A DNA stretch of 64,000 nt. Source: Hyphomicrobiales bacterium (lineage in GTDB: Bacteria; Pseudomonadota; Alphaproteobacteria; Rhizobiales; Rhizobiaceae). Below the pieces are notes generated by a model. It did not search any database, was not told where the DNA came from, and saw nothing but the letters and a program-made list of their open reading frames with translations. This document shows, piece by piece, positions 9,834 to 18,538 of this stretch (positions are counted from its first letter, which is position 1; each line of letters starts with the position of its first letter). The translations under genes and the position numbers were made by a program. Where the stretch lies: positions 1 through 64,000 of the forward strand of contig UEHQ01000027.1 in the NCBI GenBank assembly GCA_900489925.1. The letters run 5' to 3'.

Positions 9834-11843
9834 TTGGCACGCCAAGTGTTGAGATGGCCGCGTAGTGAAGCGTTCGCATTCGAGGCAAACCCCGTGCATT
9901 GGTCGAAGCCCCTAAGATTGCATCTCGGCGTTCTGATTGTCGCGTCGCTATTGTGCACATCGATGCCGATCATCTGGATGGCATTCAGCCACGGGCGGGA
10001 GGCCGCAGTAAGCGCAGGCGTCCAGCAGATGCGCGAAATGAGCCTGCGGCTGATCGAGGGGTACCGCAACACGCTGCAAGGTGGCACCGAAGCGGTGGCG
10101 TTGGCAGCCACTTTGCCGCAGCTTACGTCCCCGCCACCACAGGATCTGCAGGCAAAGCAGAATTTCTTTCTGGAAGTGCTGCGAAGCCTCCCCGATGCGA
10201 CGAGCATCTACGCGGGCTATCCCGATGGCTCATACCTGCAGGTCATCAATGCCGCCAGGCGGGACGTTCGCCAAACGCTCGCGGCACCCGATGGCACGGC
10301 CGTCGCCATCAGAACCATCGCGCGGCCACAAAGCGCAGACGCTATCTCTACGCTTGGTTTTCTCGATAGCCGGACGAGACTGATAGAGGAGCGGAACGTC
10401 GAAAATGGCTCATTCGATCCCCGGCAGAGACCCTGGTATCAATCCGTTATACGCGAAGGCGCAGCGGTTTCGGTTGGCCCCTATGTCACCGGCACGCTCA
10501 AGGTCCCCACGCTGACGGTCGCCGCACCGATGAAGGACAATGGTAAGGTCGTCGTCGGTATCAACATCCACCTGCGGACCATCGGCCGCCTGTTGGACGC
10601 GCAGGGGATTTCGCCGCGTGCGCGCGCCTACCTCATGGATGACGCCGACAATCTCGTCGCCCACTCCGATCCGACCATCATGGCCAAGCTCCTCGATATC
10701 TGGTCACGAAGTGCCGGCCCGGTCGATACCAAGGCAGGCAATCTCGATACGAGCCTCGAAACCGTGGCCAGGCTGAGGCGAGATCCCGCCTTTGCAAGCG
10801 GCGGGTTGGCACGGCTCCAGTTTGATGGTGAAAATTACCTCGTCCAGATTGCGCCCGTCGATGTGTCAGGCCTGTTCAAGGGAAATGTGGCCGCAATCGT
10901 CGTCCCGCTCGAGGATCTCGTGGCGCAGGCCAATCGCCTGCTCGTTCACAACCTTCTCATTGCAGCCGCATTGCTGGTTGCAGGCGTCGCCGCATCTGTC
11001 TTGTTGTCCCGCATGGTCAGTCGCTCTCTCAACCGGCTGGCGGACGAAGCGCGTAGGATCGGTGATCTCGATATCACCGAGAAACCCGTCTCGCATTCCT
11101 GGATCACCGAGATCAACACACTGGCGGGTGCGCTGGCGGCAAGTCGCCGTGCGATCGGTCAGTTCGCGCTCTATGTCCCGCGCGAAGTTGTTCGCCGGAT
11201 CGTCAATCCTGATGGCGGGGCTTTCGTAAAGGCGAAGCGGCAGGATGTAACCGTGCTCTTCACCGACATTCGCGACTTCACGACCATATCCGAGCAGCAC
11301 TCGCCGGAAGAAGTGGTCGATATCCTGTCGGCCTATTTTGAGCTGCTGAACACGATTGCCGAGCGGCACGGCGGCACAGTCGTCCAATATCTCGGCGATT
11401 CCATTTTCGTCATGTGGAATGCCCCTGTTCAAGACCCCCGCCATGCCGAACACGGCTGTCGATGTGCGCTTGCGATGAAAGAGGCGATCGATGACTTGAA
11501 CGACGCCAATCGAAAGGATGGCCGCCCGGAACTGTTCACCCGGTTTGGATTGCACAGCGGGCCGGCGGTCGTCGGTAGTTTCGGAGCAATCTCGCGGCAG
11601 CAATACACGGCGATGGGCGATACGATCAACGTCGCCTCGCGGCTGGAGGGATTGAACAAGGACTACCAGACTTCGATCCTCGTCAGCGAAGCCGTCCGCG
11701 ATGCCGTAGCAGATCACTTCGATCTCAGGCCATTGGGACTGGTTCACCTCAAGGGACGTGCGGAACAAGTCGGCATCTGGGAACTGACCGGAGAGAATAG
11801 TGACCAGAGCATCGATGTGCAGCAGCAGGCACGAACGACCTAG
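9834..11843 (+). CDS. membrane adenylate/guanylate cyclase with extracytoplasmic Cache-type sensor
   Basis: About 669 residues. One membrane helix lies near residues 29-51, then a periplasmic region of roughly 310 residues with a dCache-like pattern (RPWYQSVIREG, VSVGPYVTGTLKVPTLTVAAP). A second helix is at about 372-389, followed by HAMP and a class III cyclase domain from about 467. Catalytic residues are present: metal Asp in FTDIRDF, second Asp in LGDSI, and the GDTINVASRLEG block with the transition-state Asn and Arg. The given start is TTG; GTG 9846 and TTG 9849 are alternatives. It is not in the neighbouring operon, so the ligand is open. Confidence 0.92.
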   Translation: MARQVLRWPRSEAFAFEANPVHWSKPLRLHLGVLIVASLLCTSMPIIWMAFSHGREAAVSAGVQQMREMSLRLIEGYRNTLQGGTEAVALAATLPQLTSPPPQDLQAKQNFFLEVLRSLPDATSIYAGYPDGSYLQVINAARRDVRQTLAAPDGTAVAIRTIARPQSADAISTLGFLDSRTRLIEERNVENGSFDPRQRPWYQSVIREGAAVSVGPYVTGTLKVPTLTVAAPMKDNGKVVVGINIHLRTIGRLLDAQGISPRARAYLMDDADNLVAHSDPTIMAKLLDIWSRSAGPVDTKAGNLDTSLETVARLRRDPAFASGGLARLQFDGENYLVQIAPVDVSGLFKGNVAAIVVPLEDLVAQANRLLVHNLLIAAALLVAGVAASVLLSRMVSRSLNRLADEARRIGDLDITEKPVSHSWITEINTLAGALAASRRAIGQFALYVPREVVRRIVNPDGGAFVKAKRQDVTVLFTDIRDFTTISEQHSPEEVVDILSAYFELLNTIAERHGGTVVQYLGDSIFVMWNAPVQDPRHAEHGCRCALAMKEAIDDLNDANRKDGRPELFTRFGLHSGPAVVGSFGAISRQQYTAMGDTINVASRLEGLNKDYQTSILVSEAVRDAVADHFDLRPLGLVHLKGRAEQVGIWELTGENSDQSIDVQQQARTT

Positions 11844-11963
11844 CTTCTGGATTGGGGCGCAGCGAAACGCGCCACTTGCAGTTATTACAGCTTCACAAGA
11901 AGCGCGTAGCCTGCTGCTACCCGATGGAGTTCATGGCCCGCCCGATCCCTGAATAGGACAGCA

Positions 11964-12487
11964 ATGCTGCGGAAGTTGATCATTACCGGCCCGAACGGGG
12001 CCGGCAAAAGCCACTTGGCTGCGCGGCTAATGGCGACACGCCCGGCGGTGCCGGTTGTCTCCTTCGACGCGATGAAACTTACCAGCAATTGGAAGCCGCG
12101 TCCTCGATCCGAGGTCGACGCCGATTTGTCGCAAGCCATCCAAAAAGACAGCTGGATTCTGGAGGGCGGTCCAAGCCTGCTTCCTCACGCGATCCGGCAT
12201 GCCGATAGCGTTATGTGGCTGGACCCCCGGAATGGCTAAGAGCCTGGCGCCTAGCCATCAGGCCGTTGCGCAACATGGGACGAACGCGCCCCGAACTTCC
12301 CGAAGGCAACGTCGATTGGCCATGGGAACAGTACAAATTCGCCATACGCAGTCTGACGAATCGGCACAGGTTCCAAGAGACCATTTCCGCGCAACTTGCT
12401 GCGGCCCAGGGAATACGTGTCTGGCGCATCAGAAATGCGGCTGATCTTGCCTCGGCCATTGACGAATGGCGCGAGCAGTCGACCTAG
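11964..12487 (+). pseudogene. P-loop kinase-like protein (AAA/FlaR-type) split by a one-base frameshift
   Basis: The first piece (11964-12239) starts MLRKLIITGPNGAGKSHLAA, a Walker A of the small nucleoside-kinase-like group sometimes annotated as DNA topology modulation (FlaR) proteins. It runs to VMWLDPRNG and stops. The second piece in another frame continues exactly where the family would: PPEWLRAWRLAIRPL, then WPWEQYKFAIRSL, ending at 12487. Adding one C to the five-C run at 12224-12228 joins both into about 174 residues, the usual family length. The break is either a real disruption, a slippery-tract variant or a sequencing error. Function in the family is poorly known. Confidence 0.75.
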
Positions 12488-12911
12488 TATCGAGGCAACC
12501 ACGTCACCCAATCATGAGGCGGTACGCCCCATCGTCTATGCACAACTCCATGCCCATCAAACCGCAGGACAAAGCATCGCCTTGCACAAAGTGGTGGGCG
12601 ATGGGCGCATTCTTTATTCCATCTTTGACAATTAGGGACGACTCATGAACTTTTAACGTTCCGACCACAGTATGCATACCGGGCGACGATTATCGCCCGG
12701 CAACGCCAGCCGCGGCCGAAAAAGGCAACCGGCAACGGCTGGCGTCTCACTGTAGCAGGACAGTCCTCAAGGTTGCGCCCGGCATCGAGCCCTGCTTTTT
12801 TCGCGGGCCCTGTCGATTTTCTCGCTTCCCAAACGTTCTAGAGGAACATGCCGCGCCGGGTAGGGGCGGTCATGTCTGCTGGAACTGACGAATCAAGAAG
12901 GAGGACTTGCC
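12488..12911. other. 424-bp stretch without a supported gene
   Basis: An open frame on the + strand (ending 12635) has no start context or recognisable family and overlaps the end of the frameshifted gene, so I do not call it. From about 12660 the sequence turns GC-rich and contains two hairpins. The last 15 bases hold a strong AAGGAGG ribosome site for the next gene. Confidence 0.6.
12679..12745. repeat. tandem pair of hairpins
   Basis: CCGGGCGA at 12679-12686 pairs with TCGCCCGG at 12693-12700 around a 6-base loop. Three bases later ACGCCAGCCG at 12703-12712 pairs with CGGCTGGCGT at 12736-12745 around a 23-base loop. Both stems are perfect. There is no T-run. Candidates are a dispersed palindromic element of the rhizobial type or a structured RNA; nothing else in the window repeats it. 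Confidence 0.5.
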
Positions 12912-13625
12912 ATGGATGCCCCCAGCCTTGTTTCCGCGATGGAACTTGCAAGACGCAATGGCGTGCGCATTCCCAATGAAAGCACGGATTACCGCCGCGC
13001 CCGCGAAGCGCTGCTCGCAGAAGAGATCGAGTTGCGGCGACATATCGAGCGTGTCGCGGAAATGCGGCGTGCCTTGCCGCCGGGCGGCGAGGTGACGAAG
13101 GCCTACCAATTCCAAGGCCCTGACGGACCGGTTAGTCTCAAGGAGCTATTCGGGAACAAGGACACGCTGGTCATCTATAGCTACATGTTCGGTCCGGAGC
13201 GTGAACGCCCATGCCCGATGTGCACGTCGATGCTATCGGCGCTGGACGGCGAAGTTCCCGACATCAGCCAGCAGGCCGCCTTCGCTGTCGTCGCGCGCTC
13301 TCCGATCGAACGGCTGCTTGCCTTCAAGAAGGAACGTGGCTGGCATCATCTGCCGCTCTACTCCGACACCAGCGACGAGTACAGCCGCGACTACCACGCA
13401 ATCGGTGAAGGCGGCAGCGATGACGCGGGCTACAACGTCTTTACCCGCAAGGACGGATCGATCCGCCACTTCTGGAGCCAGGAAATGGGACCGGAGACCT
13501 CAGACCCGGGGCAGGATCCGCGCGGCGCGCCCGATTTCATGCCGTTATGGACGGTGCTCGACACCACGCCGGAAGGACGTCCACCGACCTGGTATCCCAA
13601 ATTGTCTTACGGCACCGCGCCATAG
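12912..13625 (+). CDS. DUF899 (thioredoxin-like) protein
   Basis: A 237-residue protein. A helical N-terminus (EELRRHIERVAEMRR-type region, about residues 20-60) precedes a thioredoxin-like domain. CPMC at residues 101-104 supplies a CxxC pair, and the C-terminal block contains FTRKDGSIRHFW and the DFMPLWTVLDTTPEGR ending typical of DUF899. The function of this family is unproven; a redox or peroxide-linked role is inferred from the fold. AAGGAGGACTTGCC precedes the ATG, a near-ideal ribosome site. It stands alone and converges on the AraC-type regulator, with a shared hairpin between them. Confidence 0.88.
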   Translation: MDAPSLVSAMELARRNGVRIPNESTDYRRAREALLAEEIELRRHIERVAEMRRALPPGGEVTKAYQFQGPDGPVSLKELFGNKDTLVIYSYMFGPERERPCPMCTSMLSALDGEVPDISQQAAFAVVARSPIERLLAFKKERGWHHLPLYSDTSDEYSRDYHAIGEGGSDDAGYNVFTRKDGSIRHFWSQEMGPETSDPGQDPRGAPDFMPLWTVLDTTPEGRPPTWYPKLSYGTAP

Positions 13626-13640
13626 CATCCCCATACTTCG

Positions 13641-13662
13641 AGGCAGCGCTTCAGCGCTGCCT
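13641..13662. terminator. bidirectional hairpin between convergent genes
   Basis: AGGCAGCGCT at 13641-13650 and AGCGCTGCCT at 13653-13662 form an almost continuous palindrome. The stop codon of the minus-strand regulator (13651-13653) lies in its loop, and the plus-strand gene ends 15 bases before it. It lacks a T-run on either side, so termination strength is uncertain. Confidence 0.6.
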
Positions 13663-14541
13663 GCCGACGCTGGCATACATGCCGGTCGTGCGGAATTCCG
13701 TCGGGTTGGTGCCGTAAACACGACGGAAAACCTTGGAGAAATAATTCGCATCCTCGAAGCCCGAGCGGATCGCGACCTCCTTGACCGGCATGTTAGCGGT
13801 TTTCGTCAGTAGCTTGACGGCGCGCTTCAGGCGTTTCTGCAGAACGAATTCCGCGGGCGGCAAACCCTCGTTTGCCGCAAACATGCGCGAGAAATGCGCG
13901 CGACTGAGACCAGCGACCCGGGCGAGGTCCTCCACGGGCAGCGGACGCTCGAGATTGTTCATGATATAGTCGATCACATGCTGCATCGTCCGGTATTCCT
14001 CGCTGAACACCGGGTGCGAGCCGAACACGTCGTCATAGAGCGCCATTGCCGCCTCGTAAGCAATCGCCGATGCCAGCCCCGGCGTCTCCGCGCCGTTTAT
14101 CAGGCGCAGGCTGCAATCGGCCAGATGCTCGATCGTCTCCTGTTGCAGCTTGAGAATCGGACCGGTCACGGCAAGGATCGAACGATGGATGCGTAGCGCC
14201 TCTTCCCCATTCATCGAGATCCAGAAAAATTCCCAGCGATCCCCATCATCCAGCCAGTAGCGGTGATTGTGGGGCACGAGGACCAGCAAGGTTTCGCCCT
14301 CCTTCACCCGCAGTTCGCGATTTTCGTATCGCAAGTTCCCGGAGCCGCTGATCGTGTGCTGAAGCACGGTGAACGGCGTCTGGCCGCGTTTGCGGCCATC
14401 CCAGTCATAGGTCGCATCCTCGCGGATTTCGTATCCGGTGCTAGTCGGCATGGTGTGCAGGCTCTGTCGCCCGCGCGGCAGTGAAACAGTGCGCATGACC
14501 GGGCCGTTCTCAATCAGTTTGTGGAGCACAGAATTACCCAT
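13651..14541 (-). CDS. agpT: AraC-family activator of alpha-galactoside genes (AgpT-like)
   Basis: A 296-residue regulator beginning MGNSVLHKLIENGP. Residues 1-180 form a cupin-like sensing domain (a conserved region reads GETLLVLVPHNHRYWL), and the last 100 residues carry two helix-turn-helix units (LPVEDLARVAGLSRAHFSRMF and MPVKEVAIRSGFEDANYFSK). The frame is open far upstream through the divergent promoter, but family length and the sensor domain fix the start at 14541. It is divergent from a GH4 gene in the same arrangement as S. meliloti agpT, an AraC-like activator required for alpha-galactoside use. Function is therefore assigned by domain plus gene order. Confidence 0.85.
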   Translation of the reverse strand: MGNSVLHKLIENGPVMRTVSLPRGRQSLHTMPTSTGYEIREDATYDWDGRKRGQTPFTVLQHTISGSGNLRYENRELRVKEGETLLVLVPHNHRYWLDDGDRWEFFWISMNGEEALRIHRSILAVTGPILKLQQETIEHLADCSLRLINGAETPGLASAIAYEAAMALYDDVFGSHPVFSEEYRTMQHVIDYIMNNLERPLPVEDLARVAGLSRAHFSRMFAANEGLPPAEFVLQKRLKRAVKLLTKTANMPVKEVAIRSGFEDANYFSKVFRRVYGTNPTEFRTTGMYASVGRQR

Positions 14542-14545
14542 GAAA

Positions 14546-14589
14546 GCATAATCCTTCTCTGGCGGGCCCGCCGAAATTGCGCATAATCC
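14546..14589. promoter_or_regulatory. candidate AraC-type direct-repeat operator
   Basis: GCATAATCC occurs at 14546-14554 and again at 14581-14589, 35 bases apart start to start, and CTC follows each copy two bases later. Between them lies the perfect palindrome GGCGGGCCCGCC (14561-14572). Direct repeats are the normal binding pattern of AraC-family proteins, and this pair sits in the divergent region next to the regulator start. Confidence 0.45.
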
Positions 14590-14743
14590 GCCTCCAAGAG
14601 AGAGCACACCGCCAGCATCGAGGAGTGGCGGGGAGGAGAATAAGCCGGATTTCTGGCCTTTTTTGATAGGGAGCGCAAGCCCGTGTCCTATTCTTCTTCT
14701 CGTTGTCCAATGCCGGTATTTTGATCGCATCGAGGTTAGGATC

Positions 14744-16210
14744 ATGAGTTTCAAAATCGCTATCATCGGCGCTGGCAGCGTCGGCTTCACCAAAAAGCTG
14801 TTCACCGACATCCTGTGCGTACCGGAATTCCGGGACATCGAGTTCGCGCTCACAGACATGAGCGAACACAATCTGCAGATGATCAAGCAGATCCTCGACA
14901 CCATCGTGTCGTCCAACAAGCTGCCCACCAAGGTAACGGCGACGACGAACCGCCGCGAGGCGCTGACCGGCGCGCGTTACATCATCAGCTGCGTACGCGT
15001 CGGCGGCCTCGAAGCCTATGCCGACGACATCCGCATTCCGCTGAAGTACGGCATCGACCAGTGCGTCGGTGACACGATCTGCGCCGGCGGCATTCTCTAC
15101 GGTCAGCGCAACATTCCTGTCATCCTCGACTTCTGCAAGGACATCCGCGAAGTCGCCGAGCCGGGCGCGAAGTTCCTGAACTACGCAAACCCGATGGCAA
15201 TGAACACCTGGGCTGCGATCGAATATGGCAAGGTCGACACGGTCGGTCTCTGCCACGGCGTGCAGCACGGCGCCGAACAGATCGCCGAGGTACTCGGCGC
15301 GAAGTCACCGTCGGAACTCGACTACATCTGCTCGGGCATCAACCACCAGACTTGGTTCGTCGATCTCAAGCTCAACGGTCGCAAGATCGGCAAGGACGAG
15401 CTGGTTGCCGCTTTCGAGGCGCATCCAGTCTTCTCGCGGCAGGAAAAGCTGCGCATCGACGTCCTGAAGCGCTTCGGCGTCTATTCGACGGAGAGCAACG
15501 GCCATCTGTCGGAATACCTGCCATGGTACCGCAAGCGGCCGGACGAGATCACCAAGTGGATCGACATGTCCGACTGGATCCACGGCGAAACCGGTGGCTA
15601 TCTCCGTCACTCCACGGAAACCCGCAACTGGTTCGAGACGGAGTTCCCGCAGTTCCTCGCCTCCGCGGAGAAACCGATCGATCCGTCCAAGCGTTCGAAC
15701 GAGCATGCCAGCCATATCCTGGAAGCGCTGGAAACGGGGCGTGTCTATCGCGGCCACTTCAACGTCAAGAACAACGGCGTGATCACCAACCTGCCTGCTG
15801 ACGCGATCATTGAGTCGCCCGGTTTCGTCGACCGCTTCGGCATCAACATGGTCTCTGGCGTCACCATTCCGGAAGCCTGTGCTGCGACCTGCATGGCGTC
15901 CATCAACGTCCAGCGCATGTCGGTTCATGCAGCCGTCAGCGGCGATATCGACCTCCTGAAGCTTGCCGTACTGCACGACCCGCTGGTTGGTGCCGTCGCA
16001 ACGCCGGAAGAGGTCTGGCAGATGGTTGACGAGATGGTTGTCGCCCAGGCCCGCTGGCTGCCGCAATATGCGGATGCAGTTCCGGCCGCCAAGGAGCGCC
16101 TGGCGAAATCGACTGTGAAGACCCGCGAATGGGCAGGTGCTGCCCGCCGCAACGTCCGCTCGATCGAAGAACTTCGTGCCGAGAAAGCGGCGCTCAAGCA
16201 GGCCGTGTAA
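14744..16210 (+). CDS. agaL1: GH4 alpha-galactosidase/alpha-glucosidase (AgaL1/MelA-like)
   Basis: A 488-residue glycoside hydrolase family 4 enzyme. GH4 proteins cleave glycosides by an NAD+- and metal-dependent oxidation-elimination route. Visible motifs are the dinucleotide site IIGAGSVGFTKK at the N-terminus, NYANPMAMNTWA, the metal-ligand Cys-His in GLCHGVQ and the His in SGINHQTWF. The frame is open 27 codons further upstream, but GAGGTTAGG before ATG 14744 and the Rossmann start decide. First gene of the agp operon, cytoplasmic, expected to hydrolyse melibiose- or raffinose-type sugars after import. Confidence 0.88.
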   Translation: MSFKIAIIGAGSVGFTKKLFTDILCVPEFRDIEFALTDMSEHNLQMIKQILDTIVSSNKLPTKVTATTNRREALTGARYIISCVRVGGLEAYADDIRIPLKYGIDQCVGDTICAGGILYGQRNIPVILDFCKDIREVAEPGAKFLNYANPMAMNTWAAIEYGKVDTVGLCHGVQHGAEQIAEVLGAKSPSELDYICSGINHQTWFVDLKLNGRKIGKDELVAAFEAHPVFSRQEKLRIDVLKRFGVYSTESNGHLSEYLPWYRKRPDEITKWIDMSDWIHGETGGYLRHSTETRNWFETEFPQFLASAEKPIDPSKRSNEHASHILEALETGRVYRGHFNVKNNGVITNLPADAIIESPGFVDRFGINMVSGVTIPEACAATCMASINVQRMSVHAAVSGDIDLLKLAVLHDPLVGAVATPEEVWQMVDEMVVAQARWLPQYADAVPAAKERLAKSTVKTREWAGAARRNVRSIEELRAEKAALKQAV

Positions 16211-16229
16211 GTTTTCCCGGAGGACGGGT

Positions 16230-16263
16230 GGCGATGGCGTTCCAAGGAGGGGACGCCATCGCC
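16230..16263 (+). promoter_or_regulatory. intercistronic hairpin before agpA
   Basis: GGCGATGGCGT at 16230-16240 pairs perfectly with ACGCCATCGCC at 16253-16263, with a 12-base loop. There is no T-run. Lying between the enzyme and the binding-protein gene it may mark an mRNA processing or stability boundary, letting the binding protein be made in excess. Confidence 0.5.
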
Positions 16264-16334
16264 GCAAGCCCGTTTCCGGATCGTTGAGGAGAACCGGGGT
16301 TGCCGCAAGCGCCTCGAAACAAGAGGGAGAGACG

Positions 16335-18422
16335 ATGAGAAATTTCCGCAACATTGGCGTTCTTGCCGGACTGGCGCTGAGCGTCTCGGTCTCGGCTTTG
16401 AGCGCGTACGCCTCCGAGCCGACGGCACCGCCCGTTCCGCCGCAATTCCCGGCGGAAGGCAAGATCAAGTACGTATCGAGAGATTCGATCGAAGAGTTCA
16501 AGGCGCTTCCGTCGTATAACGAACCGGACTGGGTGAAGAAGAACTTCGTCGACACCGGCAAGCTGCCGCCCGTCAAGGATCGCCTCCCCAAGGAACCGCT
16601 CGTCTTCAAGACCGACAACATGGTCGACGGCATCGGTGTCTATGGCGACACGCTTCGCCACGTCATCGGCGGTCGGCCGGAAGGCTGGAATTACGGCGCT
16701 GGCCAGACACAGGGCTGGGGCGGCATCGACATCGGCCTCTCCGAATGCCTGACGCGCACCGCGCCGCTCTTCCAGGTCGAAGCCAAGGACACCGAGCCGC
16801 TTCCGAACCTCGCCAAGAGCTGGGAATGGTCTGCTGATGGCCACAAGCTGACCATGCACCTCGTAGAAGGCGCGAAGTGGTCGGATGGCGTCGCCTTCAA
16901 CGCTGACGACATCATGTTCTACTGGGACGACGAGGTCATCGATCCGAACGTCTCGCCGCTCGGTGGCGGCGCATCGCCGGAAGCCTTCGGCGAAGGAACG
17001 ACGCTGAAGAAGATCGACGACTACACGGTCGAATGGACCTTCAAGGAAGCCTTCCCGAAGCAGTATCTCTACACGATGTCCTATCCGAGCTTCTGCCCGG
17101 GTCCGTCTCACATCCTGAAGCCGCAACATCCGAAGTATTCGAAGAACACCTACGACCAGTTCAAGAATGCCTTCCCGCCGGAATTCATGAACATGCCGGT
17201 CATGGGTGCCTGGGTGCCGGTCGAATACCGTCCTGACGACATCATCGTCATGCGCCGCAATCCCTACTACTGGAAGGTCGATGAGAAGGGCAACCAGCTG
17301 CCTTACCTCAACGAACTGCACTACAAGCTCTCCACCTGGGCTGACCGAGACGTGCAGGCCGTTGCCGGTTCCGGCGACATTTCCAACCTGGAGCAGCCGG
17401 AAAACTTCGTGGCGTCGCTGAAACGCGCCGCCGAAAAGACGGCACCGGCGCGCCTTGCCTTTGGCCCGCGCCTGATCGGTTACAACCTGCGCATGAACCT
17501 CTCGGCCAATGGCTGGGGCGATCCTGACGCACGTGGCCAGGCTGTTCGCGAGCTGAACCGCAATGAGGACTTCCGTAAGGCAGTCACCATGGGTCTCGAC
17601 CGCAAGGCCATCGGCGAGTCACTCGTCAAGGGTCCATTCACCGCGATCTATCCGGGCGGCCTGTCTTCGGGCACGAGCTTCTACGATCGTAACTCGGTGG
17701 TTTATTACCCGTTCGACCTGAAGGGCGCCAAGGCATTGCTCGCCAAGGCAGGCCTCAAGGATACCGACGGCGACGGCTTCGTGAACTTCCCGGCCGGCAC
17801 CGAAGGCGGCAAGAACGTCGAAATCGTTCTTCTCGTCAACAACGGCTACGCGACCGACAAGAGCCTTGCTGAAGGCGTCATCGGCCAGATGGAAAAGCTC
17901 GGCATCAAGGTCATCCTCAATGCCCTGGACGGCCCCAAGCGTGACGATGCCCACTATGCGGGTCGTTTCGACTGGCTGATCCAGCGCAGCTCACCGGAAC
18001 TTGCTTCCGTCGTGCAGAACACCGAACAGCTTGCGCCTGTCGGTCCCCGCACGAGCTGGCAGCATCGCGCCGGCAAGGACGGCAAGCTTGACCTCATGCC
18101 CTATGAAGAAAAGCTGGTGGACATCGTCACGAAGTTCCAGACCAGCCAGGACAACAACGAGCGCGTCGACCTGATGAAGCAGTATCAGAAGGTCGCGACC
18201 GAGAATGTCGATACGGTCGGCCTCACGGAATATCCGGGTGCGCTGATCATCAACAAGCGCTTCTCGAACGTGCCGGCTGGAACTCCGATCTTCATGTTCA
18301 ACTGGGCTGAAGACTCCGTCATCCGCGAACGTCTGTGGGTGGCTGCCGACAAGCAGGGCAAGTACGAGCTGTTCCCCGAACAGCTGCCCGGCAAGCCTGG
18401 CGACAAGGGTCCGATCAACTAA
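16335..18422 (+). CDS. agpA: alpha-galactoside-binding protein of a peptide-type ABC importer (AgpA-like)
   Basis: A 695-residue periplasmic solute-binding protein of family 5 (DppA/OppA type). The N-terminus MRNFRNIGVLAGLALSVSVS runs to a signal-peptidase site near ASA/YASEP. The body shows family 5 features such as AKSWEWSADGHKLTMHL and a WSDGVAFNADDIMFYWDD block. GGGAGAGACG precedes the ATG; the frame is open upstream inside the GH4 3' region. In S. meliloti the equivalent protein, although peptide-like in family, is needed for raffinose and melibiose uptake. Flanking GH4 genes support the same here. Confidence 0.87.
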   Translation: MRNFRNIGVLAGLALSVSVSALSAYASEPTAPPVPPQFPAEGKIKYVSRDSIEEFKALPSYNEPDWVKKNFVDTGKLPPVKDRLPKEPLVFKTDNMVDGIGVYGDTLRHVIGGRPEGWNYGAGQTQGWGGIDIGLSECLTRTAPLFQVEAKDTEPLPNLAKSWEWSADGHKLTMHLVEGAKWSDGVAFNADDIMFYWDDEVIDPNVSPLGGGASPEAFGEGTTLKKIDDYTVEWTFKEAFPKQYLYTMSYPSFCPGPSHILKPQHPKYSKNTYDQFKNAFPPEFMNMPVMGAWVPVEYRPDDIIVMRRNPYYWKVDEKGNQLPYLNELHYKLSTWADRDVQAVAGSGDISNLEQPENFVASLKRAAEKTAPARLAFGPRLIGYNLRMNLSANGWGDPDARGQAVRELNRNEDFRKAVTMGLDRKAIGESLVKGPFTAIYPGGLSSGTSFYDRNSVVYYPFDLKGAKALLAKAGLKDTDGDGFVNFPAGTEGGKNVEIVLLVNNGYATDKSLAEGVIGQMEKLGIKVILNALDGPKRDDAHYAGRFDWLIQRSSPELASVVQNTEQLAPVGPRTSWQHRAGKDGKLDLMPYEEKLVDIVTKFQTSQDNNERVDLMKQYQKVATENVDTVGLTEYPGALIINKRFSNVPAGTPIFMFNWAEDSVIRERLWVAADKQGKYELFPEQLPGKPGDKGPIN

Positions 18423-18446
18423 GCGTTCTCCTCCCAACGAAAGATA

Positions 18447-18471
18447 CCGGTCGCGTGTGATGCGCGGCCGG
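18447..18471 (+). promoter_or_regulatory. hairpin after the binding-protein gene
   Basis: CCGGTCGCG at 18447-18455 pairs with CGCGGCCGG at 18463-18471 (one G-U pair) around a 7-base loop. Position between binding protein and permease matches the hairpins at 38-68 and 44340-44366, suggesting differential expression of binding protein and permeases. Confidence 0.5.
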
Positions 18472-18538
18472 CCAAGATCAACTAGCCAGCCGCACAGGGA
18501 CACCGCGCGACTGGCCGCAATGAGAAGCGAACCGTCAG

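Noticed and set aside
9833..9851. Sigma-54 promoter-like TTGGCACG at the start of the cyclase gene
   Set aside because: The -12 GC does not fall at the required distance; the match stops at the -24 half. The sequence also forms a simple palindrome CTTGGC-AC-GCCAAG.
12396..12635. 79-codon ORF after the frameshifted kinase-like gene
   Set aside because: It overlaps that gene in another frame, has no ribosome site and shows no family features.
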